Source of the DNA: Kribbella antibiotica
GTDB lineage: Bacteria > Actinomycetota > Actinomycetes > Propionibacteriales > Kribbellaceae
Assembly (NCBI RefSeq): GCF_004349055.1
Contig: NZ_SMKX01000096.1
Coordinates: forward strand, 1 to 33,413
Direction of reading: 5' to 3'
Length of the DNA stretch: 33,413 nt
Of the stretch, positions 7,268 to 14,632 are shown piece after piece; within the stretch, counting starts at the first letter, position 1, and the number at the start of each line of letters is the position of its first letter. The notes below the pieces were generated by a model. It did not search any database. It was not told the DNA's origin and was given only the letters and a program-made list of their open reading frames with translations. A program made the position numbers and the translations under genes.

Positions 7268-8377
7268 ATGACTGAGCTCGACAAGCCCGCCCTCACCGTG
7301 CACCTGAACGGTGCCGGTGGAGACATCAAGGGCTGGGTGGTCATCGACTCCCTGTACGACGGCCTGGCGATGGGCGGCACCCGGATGACGACCGGTGTCA
7401 CCGAGGAAGAGGTCGCCGGGCTGGCCCGCGACATGACCCACAAGTTCACGCTGGCCGGGCTGCCGATCGGTGGCGCGAAGGCCGGCATCGTCTCCGACGG
7501 CACCGACCGCGAGACGACGTTCAAGACCTTCGGCCGGACCGTGAAACCCTTGCTGCACGGGGGAATCCACCTCGGAATCGACATGGGCGTGACGCCGGCC
7601 GACCGGGCGATCTTCTTCGAGGAGGCGAAGTACGACCCGCGCTACCGCCTCGGTGCGCCGGACATGCCGATCGACTGGCGGACGTACTACGAGCCGCTGA
7701 TCGACTGCACCGGTCACGGGGTCGGCGTCGGCGCGATCACCGCGCTGGAGGCCAGTGGTCGCAAGAACGCCAGGGTCGTCGTACAGGGCTTCGGCGCAGT
7801 TGGCCGTGCGGTCGCACAGTTCCTTGAGCAGCGCGGTCACGTGGTGGTCGGCGTCGCCGACATCGACGGCACGATCAGCGCGGACCGGCTGCCGGTCGAC
7901 AAGCTCATCGCGATCACCGACGAATTCGGTCGCATCGATCGGACCAAGCTGCCCGACGGCGTGACTCAGTTGAGCGGTTCGGATGCGTGGCTGGACGTCG
8001 ACGCGGATCTGCTGATCCTCGCGGCGCAGAAGCGTGCACTGAACGACGAGAACGTGCACCGGCTGCGCGCCGAACTAGTTGTCGAGGGCGCCAATATCGC
8101 GTCGACTCCGGTGGCGCAGGAGAAGGCTCGCGCGGCAGGCGCCGTACTGGTGCCGGGTGTGATCGCCAATATCGGCGGCGCAGGTTCGGCGGCGCTGGCC
8201 GTCACTCGCGTAGTCCCGTTCGACCTGGAGGCCGAGGCCCGTAAGGCGTGGGTCTTCGACTGGATCGGGAACCGGGTAAAGCTCAACACTCAAGCCCTGC
8301 TGGAGATTGCCAAGGCCGGCGCGGGCGACCCGCTGCCCGAGCTGCTCGCCGTACGGCGTGCGGAGCGCGGCCGATGA
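7268..8377 (+). CDS. Glu/Leu/Phe/Val-type amino acid dehydrogenase
   Basis: 369 residues from ATG 7268, preceded by AAAGG at about 7 bases; the open frame upstream is not conserved. The two active-site lysines have the leucine-dehydrogenase spacing of 12 (K59 in MTHKF, K71 in PIGGAKAG). The APDM segment follows (130-133), and the Rossmann loop VQGFGAVG (172-179) binds NAD(P). The family interconverts 2-oxo acids plus ammonia with L-amino acids. In this operon it most likely aminates the oxo acid generated by the HMGL-like enzyme, giving the amino acid that the ligase loads; the amidotransferase immediately upstream could supply the ammonia. Substrate class (acidic versus branched) not resolved. 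Confidence 0.88.
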   Translation: MTELDKPALTVHLNGAGGDIKGWVVIDSLYDGLAMGGTRMTTGVTEEEVAGLARDMTHKFTLAGLPIGGAKAGIVSDGTDRETTFKTFGRTVKPLLHGGIHLGIDMGVTPADRAIFFEEAKYDPRYRLGAPDMPIDWRTYYEPLIDCTGHGVGVGAITALEASGRKNARVVVQGFGAVGRAVAQFLEQRGHVVVGVADIDGTISADRLPVDKLIAITDEFGRIDRTKLPDGVTQLSGSDAWLDVDADLLILAAQKRALNDENVHRLRAELVVEGANIASTPVAQEKARAAGAVLVPGVIANIGGAGSAALAVTRVVPFDLEAEARKAWVFDWIGNRVKLNTQALLEIAKAGAGDPLPELLAVRRAERGR

Positions 8378-9939
8378 CCGACGAGTACCGGCGTCGCGGC
8401 TGGTGGCGGGACGACACGTTCCTCGACGACCTGCGCAAGCAGGCCCGGGAACGGCCTCGCAAACTCGCTATCGCCGGACGCCGGCTCGAAGAGGCTCACA
8501 CCGACACCCTTGACTACTCGGAGCTGTCCAGGCTGACGGACAGATTCGCCGGAGCCCTTCTGCAGCTGGGAGTTGAGCGCGGCGAGACCGTCGCGGTCCA
8601 GCTTCCGAACCGGTGGGAGATCGTGCCGCTGATGTTCGCCACTATGGCGGTCGGCGCGGTCATCGTCCCGATCGCCCCGGAATGCCAGGGCGATGAGCTG
8701 CACCACCGGCTCGCACTCACCGAGGCCAAGGTGTTCATCACCCTGCCTGAGGTGGCCGCGGACATCCGCAAGGTGCAGGGCGAGCTGCCGGTCAAGGAAC
8801 TGATCGAGATCGACAGCCAGGAGTTCCACGATCACTTCATCGGAACGCATTGGGAGGAGACGACAGACCTGACGGGTCGTCAGCTCCAGCCGGACGAGCC
8901 GTTCGTGGTCCTCTTCACCTCCGGTACGACGGGCTTCTCCAAAGGCGTTGTCCACAGCCAGAACACGGTGCATTCCGGCGTTCGCGGTTACGTGGACGCG
9001 TTCATGCTCAGCGACGACCTGGTCGTCGCGAACACGACCCCGCTGGTGCACTACTCGGGCTTCGGCCAGGGTGTGCTCGCCAGTGTGTTGCTCGGCGGAA
9101 CCGTCGCCTTCCAGGACGGTCCCGACAAAGCAGGCCTGCTGGACCTTGTGGAGCGCTATCGCGCCACGCTTCTGTACGGTCCCCCTCCAACCCTCAGCGG
9201 TGTTGCACGGGTCCAGCAGGCCGACCCTCATGACGTCTCGAGCCTGCAGCACACGGTCACCGGCGCGGCGCCGGTGCTCCAGGGGCTCGTCGACGAGATG
9301 CGGGCGACGTTCGGGTCGCGGACCTATTCGGTCTGGGGCATGTCGGAGTTCGGCCCGATCACGATCAGCCGGCTCGACTACGACCGGGACTGGGCCGCAC
9401 ACAGTCACGGCCGGCCGATCGACGCGATGGAGATTCGCGTCGACCTCTGCCACGACCAGTCGAAGCGTGCGCCGGTGGGTCGGCTGCGGGTCCGGGGCGC
9501 TTCCCAGGCGCTCGGGTATTTCAAGCAGCAGGACGTCTTCGACGCCGAGGTGAACGAAGAAGGCTGGTTCGACACCGGTGACGTCGCGCGCGAAGACGGT
9601 CGCGGCGGGATCCGGATCCTCGGTCGGGCGAAGGACACGATCGTCCGGGACGGAATCGTCGTACCGATGGCTGAGCTGGAGGCAGTCATCTCACAGCACC
9701 CGAAGGTCACCGAGGCTGTCTTGGTCGGGACGACCGGCAAGGTGGACGACCCGATCCTGGCCGTGGCCGTCGCTACCGCGGGGAACCGTCCGACGCTGCA
9801 GGAGATCCAGGCGCATCTGAAGTCGTCCGGGCAGGACCCACGGTTCTACCCCGAGCGGCTCGAGATTGTTGAGGTCCTGCCCAAGACCTTGACCGGCAAG
9901 GTGCGCAAGGTCGAGCTGCGAAAGCTCTACGCAGCATGA
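8374..9939 (+). CDS. ANL-superfamily AMP-dependent synthetase/ligase
   Basis: 521 residues from ATG 8374, chosen because it overlaps the dehydrogenase stop by 4 bases. All core motifs are present: P-loop FTSGTTGFSKG (181-191), VWGMSEFGPIT (A5), EGWFDTGDVAREDG (A7), GRAKDTIVRDG (A8) and the C-terminal catalytic lysine in PKTLTGKVRK (K509). The N-terminal WWRDDTFLDDL resembles cyclohexanecarboxylate/aryl-CoA ligases. It would adenylate a carboxylic acid and make a CoA thioester, feeding the two ACADs, or pass the adenylate to an amine. No carrier (PCP/ACP) domain is fused, and none other than the AmCP is nearby. Confidence 0.88.
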   Translation: MTDEYRRRGWWRDDTFLDDLRKQARERPRKLAIAGRRLEEAHTDTLDYSELSRLTDRFAGALLQLGVERGETVAVQLPNRWEIVPLMFATMAVGAVIVPIAPECQGDELHHRLALTEAKVFITLPEVAADIRKVQGELPVKELIEIDSQEFHDHFIGTHWEETTDLTGRQLQPDEPFVVLFTSGTTGFSKGVVHSQNTVHSGVRGYVDAFMLSDDLVVANTTPLVHYSGFGQGVLASVLLGGTVAFQDGPDKAGLLDLVERYRATLLYGPPPTLSGVARVQQADPHDVSSLQHTVTGAAPVLQGLVDEMRATFGSRTYSVWGMSEFGPITISRLDYDRDWAAHSHGRPIDAMEIRVDLCHDQSKRAPVGRLRVRGASQALGYFKQQDVFDAEVNEEGWFDTGDVAREDGRGGIRILGRAKDTIVRDGIVVPMAELEAVISQHPKVTEAVLVGTTGKVDDPILAVAVATAGNRPTLQEIQAHLKSSGQDPRFYPERLEIVEVLPKTLTGKVRKVELRKLYAA

Positions 9940-11189
9940 CAGTGACCATGTCCGCGACGCTGGCCGCCGACGAGGAGTTCGAACGTCGGCGGCTGGCCGG
10001 GGAACGCGTGCTGTTCCTTGCCACCGGTGAGATCGGGCTGCCTGTCCTGCCGGAACTGCGCGAGCAGCTGATCGCTGCTTCGGGCCGGAATGCCTATGGG
10101 CCAGTTGCCGGTTCTCCTGAGGTCAGGTTGGCGGCTGCCGGTTACTGGAATCGGCGCGGTCTGCCGACTGATCCGGCCGATGTGGTCTGCGGCCCGGGGA
10201 CGAAACCACTGTTGTTCGCGCTGATGATGGCGGTCGGCGGCGATGTCGTCGTACCGGTTCCTACGTGGGTGAGTTATGCCGCGCAGGCACAGCTCGCCGG
10301 CTTGCGGTCGATTCCGGTACGGACACGGCCCGGCGAAGGCGGCGTACCGGATCCGACCGAGTTGCGGGCGCAGGTATTGCAAGCGCGCAAGGCTGGCGGC
10401 AATCCGCGCAGTGTCGTGGTGACGCTGCCGGACAACCCGACCGGCACGATCGCCAAGCCGGAGACGGTTCGTGAGCTCGCTGAGGTGGCACGCGAACTCG
10501 ATCTGGTGATCATCTCCGACGAGATCTACTGCGATCTCGCCTACGCCCCGGCCGTCTCGCCTGCGATCTATGCGCCGGAACGGACTGTGGTCACCACCGG
10601 CCTGACCAAGAACCTGGCCGTCGGTGGCTGGCGCCTCGGCGTCGCACGTCTACCAACCGAAGAACTACGCACGCGACTCATCAGCATCGCGAGCCAGATC
10701 TGGTCGAGTACGGCGGCTCCGGTCCAGGCGGCGGCTGCGTACGCCTTGGCCGAACCACCCGAGGTGATCAAGCGTGTGGCCGCGTCCCGGCGGTTGCACG
10801 AACGCGTCGCACGACGGGTTGCCGAAGTCTTCACCGCGGTTGGCGCCGAGCTCGCGCCGGTGCAGGCCACTTGCTACCTCTACCCCGACTTCGAGCCGCT
10901 TCGCGGTCAGCTCGGCGTCAGCGGGAGCGACGAGCTCACCAAGCTCCTCAGCACCCAGTACGGCGTCGCCTTGCTCCCCGGCACGGCGTTCGGCGAACCC
11001 GAAGGCTCGCTGCGGATCCGCGCCGCAACCAGCCGCCTGTACGGCGAGACCGAGGCGGAACGTCATGCCGCACTGGTAGCGCCGGACCCTCTCACCCTGC
11101 CCTGGATCAGCGAGTCGATCGATCGCCTGACCGAAGTCCTGACCGAACTAACCAAGGAGAGCAATGTCCACCGTCATCTTCGAAGTTGA
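9936..11189 (+). CDS. PLP-dependent class I/II aminotransferase
   Basis: 417 residues, fold-type I. Visible landmarks: NPTG at 167-170, SDEIY with PLP-binding D195, the Schiff-base lysine K225 in TGLTKNLAVGGWRLG, and R233 for the substrate carboxylate. It begins with an ATGA overlap with the ANL gene and runs 26 bases into the next gene. It would transfer an amino group to a carrier-bound semialdehyde (the LysJ role) or to a free 2-oxo acid. It is an AspC-like class I enzyme, not the ArgD/LysJ class III type normally seen in LysW systems. Confidence 0.87.
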   Translation: MTVTMSATLAADEEFERRRLAGERVLFLATGEIGLPVLPELREQLIAASGRNAYGPVAGSPEVRLAAAGYWNRRGLPTDPADVVCGPGTKPLLFALMMAVGGDVVVPVPTWVSYAAQAQLAGLRSIPVRTRPGEGGVPDPTELRAQVLQARKAGGNPRSVVVTLPDNPTGTIAKPETVRELAEVARELDLVIISDEIYCDLAYAPAVSPAIYAPERTVVTTGLTKNLAVGGWRLGVARLPTEELRTRLISIASQIWSSTAAPVQAAAAYALAEPPEVIKRVAASRRLHERVARRVAEVFTAVGAELAPVQATCYLYPDFEPLRGQLGVSGSDELTKLLSTQYGVALLPGTAFGEPEGSLRIRAATSRLYGETEAERHAALVAPDPLTLPWISESIDRLTEVLTELTKESNVHRHLRS

Positions 11190-12096
11190 GTACCGCGGGC
11201 GCCGCTACGCCGGAGTGGGGCTGCCGACCGATGCACCGGTCACCCTGTTTCCGGTCGCCGAGGACCAGCTGCGGAACGCCGTACTGGCCGGGGGTGGCAC
11301 GCAGGCGCTCCTCGACTCGCTGACGTCCGGAACCGACACGGTCACGGTCGCCGCCGACGACCCTGACATCCGCTTCCTGCCGCCGCTGCTGCCGGCCTCG
11401 AACAACTCCCTCGTCACCGGCTTCATGGGCACGCACCGCTCCAAGTTCCCCGCGCCGCCGACCCCGGACGAGCCGTTCAAGGCGCCGAACTGGCTGATCA
11501 AGGGCTTCGGCTCCTGGCTGGAGACCAACGGCAAGCCGCTGACCGTCCCGTCGACGTCGGTCGAATTGCTGGAGGAGCCCGAGGTCGGGCTGGTCTTCGT
11601 CAACGACGAGTTCGGCAACCCGCACTACGCCGGCTACACGTTCGGCAACGACCTCAACGACATCGGGCTGCATCTGCAAAACCCGTGGGGATGGACGCCG
11701 TACGCGAAGCTCTGTGACACCTCATTGACGCCGTGGCTGTTCCTCGGCGAGCCGCCGACCACGGTCACCGGGCAGATCATCATCGAGCGCGAGGGCGAGG
11801 TCGCCTGGAAGGGCGACTTCTCCGCCGGCGCCGACTCGATCTTCCAGCGCGTCCCGGACATGGTCGACAACCTGTTCTCGTACGCCGGGATGCGCCGGCC
11901 CGACCTGGTCAACTACCTGCTGCTCGGGTCGGACAAGGCCAGCTGGCATGCCGGCTACCGGATCGCCGATGGCGACCGGATCATCTTCGACATCGCCAGC
12001 CACGGCGTCGTACTGGCCAACGATGTCGTGGTCGCCGGTCAGGCCGAGACGGCTGCCTCGGCCGAGTTCGGGGTTTGGGGGGCGCCCTCTGCCTGA
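11164..12096 (+). CDS. Fumarylacetoacetate hydrolase (FAH) superfamily protein
   Basis: 310 residues, no signal peptide. The C-terminal two thirds match the FAH fold: the metal pair E138/E140 in LLEEPEVGLVF, the AGYTFGNDLNDIGLH strand with D163, and K182 in YAKLCDTSLTPW. FAH-fold enzymes bind Mg or Mn and hydrolyse C-C bonds of diketo acids, decarboxylate oxaloacetate-type acids, or dehydrate/isomerise 2-oxo acids and sugar acids. ATG 11164 has an AAGGAG ribosome site about 6 bases upstream, inside the aminotransferase gene, so the genes overlap by 26 bases. Its 3' end overlaps the convergent MerR gene by 58 bases. Likely trims or rearranges an oxo-acid intermediate; exact reaction unknown. 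Confidence 0.75.
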   Translation: MSTVIFEVEYRGRRYAGVGLPTDAPVTLFPVAEDQLRNAVLAGGGTQALLDSLTSGTDTVTVAADDPDIRFLPPLLPASNNSLVTGFMGTHRSKFPAPPTPDEPFKAPNWLIKGFGSWLETNGKPLTVPSTSVELLEEPEVGLVFVNDEFGNPHYAGYTFGNDLNDIGLHLQNPWGWTPYAKLCDTSLTPWLFLGEPPTTVTGQIIIEREGEVAWKGDFSAGADSIFQRVPDMVDNLFSYAGMRRPDLVNYLLLGSDKASWHAGYRIADGDRIIFDIASHGVVLANDVVVAGQAETAASAEFGVWGAPSA

Positions 12097-12452
12097 GCCT
12101 CCCGGACCGCCACCAGGTACTCGGAGATGGCGGCGCGGTTGCGCTCGAGGAAGCGGATGCGCTCGGCCATCCGGTCCCGTTCGCCTTCGAGGAGCGCAAC
12201 CGTCTCCTCGGTGGGCGCGGAGATCCGGATCGCGCGCGGGGTGTCCATACACGGCAGGACCTCCCGGATGACCCGGGTCGGCAGTCCCGCGTCCAGCAGG
12301 CCGCGGATCTGGATCACCTTGTCCACACAGGACTCGGCGTAGTCCCGGTAGCCGTTGGCGGACCGCTGGGACCCGATCAGGCCCTGCTCCTCGTAGTAGC
12401 GCAACAGCCGCCGGGAGGTCCCGGTCCGCTCCGCCAGAGTTCCGATCCGCAT
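12039..12452 (-). CDS. MerR-family transcriptional regulator
   Basis: 137 residues from ATG 12452; GAGG 8 bases upstream supports this start rather than the longer frame to 12494. The winged helix-turn-helix is typical: MRIGTLAERTGTSRRLLRYYEEQGL (about residues 1-25), then SANGYRDY and a coiled-coil dimerisation helix around residues 75-115. No cysteine-based metal site is obvious, so a drug or small-molecule effector is likelier than a metal. It is divergent from the MFS exporter with an 66-base intergenic gap, the classical arrangement for a MerR activator of its transporter. Its 3' end overlaps the FAH-like gene. Confidence 0.88.
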   Translation of the reverse strand: MRIGTLAERTGTSRRLLRYYEEQGLIGSQRSANGYRDYAESCVDKVIQIRGLLDAGLPTRVIREVLPCMDTPRAIRISAPTEETVALLEGERDRMAERIRFLERNRAAISEYLVAVREAQAEGAPQTPNSAEAAVSA

Positions 12453-12518
12453 GTGGCGCACCTCACAACTCGATGAACTTGACCTGTACATCAATGAGAA
12501 GGTTTGAGTATATCTCCC
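12453..12518. promoter_or_regulatory. Divergent merR/MFS promoter-operator
   Basis: 66-base AT-richer gap. TTGACC (12479-12484) is a credible plus-strand -35. TATATC (12509-12514) lies directly before the MFS ATG and could be a -10, which would put the transcript start at or within a few bases of ATG 12519. ACCT (12482-12485) and AGGT (12500-12503) form the core of an imperfect dyad, a possible MerR site. The spacer (24 bases) is longer than the 19-20 typical of MerR promoters, so the assignment is tentative. Confidence 0.4.
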
Positions 12519-13724
12519 ATGGCTGCTTCCCAGACTGAGATCTCCCCACCGCCCGTCGGGGGCGGGAACAACAAGCTCCCCTGGTCACCGCTGCTGGCGC
12601 TGAGCACTGCGGCGTTCGTCGGCATCCTGACCGAGGCCCTGCCCGCCGGCGTCCTGCCGGAAATGGCCCGTGACCTGTCGGTCAGCGAGTCCGCAGCAGG
12701 CCAGTCGCTGACGATTTATGCTATCGCGACCGGCGTCGCCGCGATCCCGTTGTCCGTGGCGACCGCCACCTGGAACCGCAAGAAGCTATTGCTGCTCGCG
12801 GTCACGATGATCGGTATCGCGAACGTCGTCACAGCGACCTCTTCCAGCTACGTGCTGACCATGGGCTTCCGCCTGCTGGCCGGTATCGCAGCGGCAGCGG
12901 TCTGGGCCGAGCTGGTCGGCTACGCGCGCCGGTTGGCACCGCCACATCTGCAAGGTCGAGCCATCTCGATCACCATGGCCGGTGTCCCACTCGCCCTGGC
13001 GCTCGGTATCCCGGTCGGCACCTTCCTCGGTAACCTCTTCGGCTGGCGACTCACCTTCGGGATCGTCGCCGCGCTCTCCGTCATCCTGCTCGGCTGGATG
13101 GGCCTGTCGGTCCCGTCCACTCCCGGTCAGCCGGTAGGCCAGCGCGAGCCGATCTTCCAGGCACTCAAGCTTCCGGGCGTCGTCGCGGTCCTGTTCACGG
13201 TCGCGGCCTGGGTCCTGGCGCACAACATCCTCTACACCTACATCTCGACGTTCCTCGACGAGTACCAGATGGGCACCCGACGCGACCTCGTCCTGCTGGT
13301 CTTCGGTATCGCCTCGGTCATCAGCATCGTGGTCACCGGCGCCATGGTCGACCGCAAGCTGCGCGGTCTCACCATCGGCTCCGCGATCATGTTCGTCATC
13401 GCCGCAGCGATGCTCGCAGTCGGAGCTGGCAACGACCTAGTCGTCTACGCGGCCATGATCATCTGGGGCCTGAGCTGGGGTGGCGTCACCACGCTGCTGC
13501 AGACGGCCGTCACCGATGCCGGTGGCGATCGCGGTCAGGCTCTCCTGGTCACCACCTGGAACTCGTTCATGGCCGGCGGCGGTGCCGTTGGCGGCATCCT
13601 GCTCGCGGTCCTCGGCCCGAAATCGTTCCCCTGGGGCGTCCTCGTGCTGATCATCCCCGTCGTGCTGGTTGCGGTCCTCGCCCGCAAGCACGGCTTCCCA
13701 AGCCGGCGACCAAACGCAGCCTGA
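12519..13724 (+). CDS. MFS exporter (drug:H+ antiporter 1 type)
   Basis: 401 residues from ATG 12519, with about 12 hydrophobic membrane segments (for example around LLALSTAAFVGILTEALPAG and the final GVLVLIIPVVLVAVL). The N-terminal TEALPAGVLPEMARDLSVSES resembles the AraJ/PbuE/sugar-efflux branch of the DHA1 family (cytoplasmic membrane, proton-driven export). It sits at the end of the carrier-protein cluster, divergent from a MerR regulator, so it probably exports the cluster product and confers self-resistance. A TTG at 12504 also opens the frame, but there is no ribosome site at a useful distance for either start. Leaderless translation from the ATG is plausible. Confidence 0.87.
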   Translation: MAASQTEISPPPVGGGNNKLPWSPLLALSTAAFVGILTEALPAGVLPEMARDLSVSESAAGQSLTIYAIATGVAAIPLSVATATWNRKKLLLLAVTMIGIANVVTATSSSYVLTMGFRLLAGIAAAAVWAELVGYARRLAPPHLQGRAISITMAGVPLALALGIPVGTFLGNLFGWRLTFGIVAALSVILLGWMGLSVPSTPGQPVGQREPIFQALKLPGVVAVLFTVAAWVLAHNILYTYISTFLDEYQMGTRRDLVLLVFGIASVISIVVTGAMVDRKLRGLTIGSAIMFVIAAAMLAVGAGNDLVVYAAMIIWGLSWGGVTTLLQTAVTDAGGDRGQALLVTTWNSFMAGGGAVGGILLAVLGPKSFPWGVLVLIIPVVLVAVLARKHGFPSRRPNAA

Positions 13725-13730
13725 TCGCCG

Positions 13731-13784
13731 AAGAGGCCGTGTCCGTCATGGGGTTCCTTCCCCGTGCCGGACACGGCACCTCTT
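13731..13784. terminator. Bidirectional terminator between MFS and response-regulator genes
   Basis: Strong inverted repeat: AAGAGG-CCGTGTCCG (13731-13745) and CGGACACGG-CACCTCTT (13768-13784), 15-bp stem with a one-base interruption and a 22-base loop. It lies 6 bases after the MFS stop and reaches the stop codon of the convergent response regulator. Shape and place fit a shared terminator; flanking U tracts are short. Confidence 0.75.
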
Positions 13785-14457
13785 AACCCCTGCCGATCCG
13801 GTAGCCGACTCCGCGGACCGTGATGATCCAGGAGCTGGCTCCGAGCTTGGCTCGCAAGCTCCGCACGTGAGTGTCGATCGTGCGGCTCGAATCGGCCCAA
13901 CTAGTCTCCCAGACACTCGCCATCAACTGTTTGCGTGACACCGCCTCGTCGGGATGCGACGCCAGTTTGTGCAAGAGCTCGAACTCCTTGCCAGTCAGCC
14001 GAATCGGCTCACCGCGCAAGCGCGCTTCATGCGCTTGAACATCAAGACTCAACGATCCCAGCGTCATCACGCGGCCCGGCTGACGGCACGGCAGCGTCCG
14101 CCGCAGCACCGCCTCGATCCGGGCCAGCATCTCGCGCGGACCACACCGGGCGTCGACACAATCGTCCGCACCGGCTTGCAGGGCAAGGATCCGGTCCGTC
14201 TCGGTACCACCCGAGGAGACCGTGATGATCGGCTTGTCACCAGCACCCCGAATCGACCGGCACACCTCGAGCCCGTCGATATCGGGCAGATCCAAGTCCA
14301 GCAAGACGAAATCGGAACTCCGGTGCGCCCGCAACGCCTTGGCACCGGTATCCACACTGCTCACCGCGTATCCCTGCCTCCGCAGGTCCCGTCGTCTGGA
14401 CTCGATCTCCGCGGAGATCCCTTCGACCACGAGAACGCGCACTGTCCCCTGTGCCAC
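13783..14457 (-). CDS. Orphan atypical OmpR/PhoB-family response regulator
   Basis: 224 residues: receiver (about 5-120) plus winged-helix DNA-binding domain (about 128-222, with LTGKEFELLHKL, RTIDTHVRSLRAKLG and VRGVGYRIG). The phospho-acceptor candidate D54 is kept (VLLDLDLPD), but the acidic pair at residues 10-12 is reduced to VVEG, and the conserved lysine before Pro is replaced (GADDCVDARCGP, Ala-Arg instead of Lys-Pro). Phosphorylation is therefore doubtful. This is the pattern of JadR1-type atypical regulators that answer to end products or ligands. No histidine kinase is nearby. Next to a GBL cassette, it is a likely pathway-specific regulator of the carrier-protein cluster. Confidence 0.88.
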   Translation of the reverse strand: MAQGTVRVLVVEGISAEIESRRRDLRRQGYAVSSVDTGAKALRAHRSSDFVLLDLDLPDIDGLEVCRSIRGAGDKPIITVSSGGTETDRILALQAGADDCVDARCGPREMLARIEAVLRRTLPCRQPGRVMTLGSLSLDVQAHEARLRGEPIRLTGKEFELLHKLASHPDEAVSRKQLMASVWETSWADSSRTIDTHVRSLRAKLGASSWIITVRGVGYRIGRG

Positions 14458-14513
14458 TGCTCACCTCACATGCCTCTCGATACCGAGACCTCACGGGCAG
14501 CGTCCCCCCAGGA

Positions 14514-14548
14514 CACTAAAATGATAGTGATCTTTTTTTTATCGTCAA
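14514..14548 (-). promoter_or_regulatory. Promoter of the response-regulator gene
   Basis: Read on the minus strand: TTGACG (14548-14543), a 16-base spacer containing a run of eight A, then TATCAT (14526-14521), predicting a start near 14514 and a leader of about 57 bases. The region is conspicuously AT-rich for this genome. GATAGTGA and GATAGTCA (14524-14531 and 14554-14561) form an imperfect direct repeat flanking the element, a possible regulator site. Confidence 0.55.
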
Positions 14549-14570
14549 CGAAAGATAGTCACCAGGTGGC

Positions 14571-14620
14571 GACCCTGGGCAAGAAATATTCGGAGCGTGC
14601 CCGATCAGTTGCCCAGGGTC
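14571..14620. repeat. 12-bp perfect inverted repeat in the response-regulator/SDR gap
   Basis: GACCCTGGGCAA (14571-14582) and TTGCCCAGGGTC (14609-14620), perfectly complementary with a 26-base loop. It lies 12 bases beyond the stop of the SDR gene (minus strand) and just upstream of the response-regulator promoter. It could be the SDR terminator, although no U tract follows, or an operator. The other 125 bases of this gap hold only the promoter described separately. Confidence 0.6.
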
Positions 14621-14632
14621 AGATTCAGCCAC

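Noticed and set aside
6682..8377. The amidotransferase and dehydrogenase as a split glutamate synthase or two-subunit GMP synthase
   Set aside because: No glutamate synthase FMN/Fe-S domain and no GMP synthase ATP-pyrophosphatase is present. Kept only as an ammonia-transfer hypothesis.
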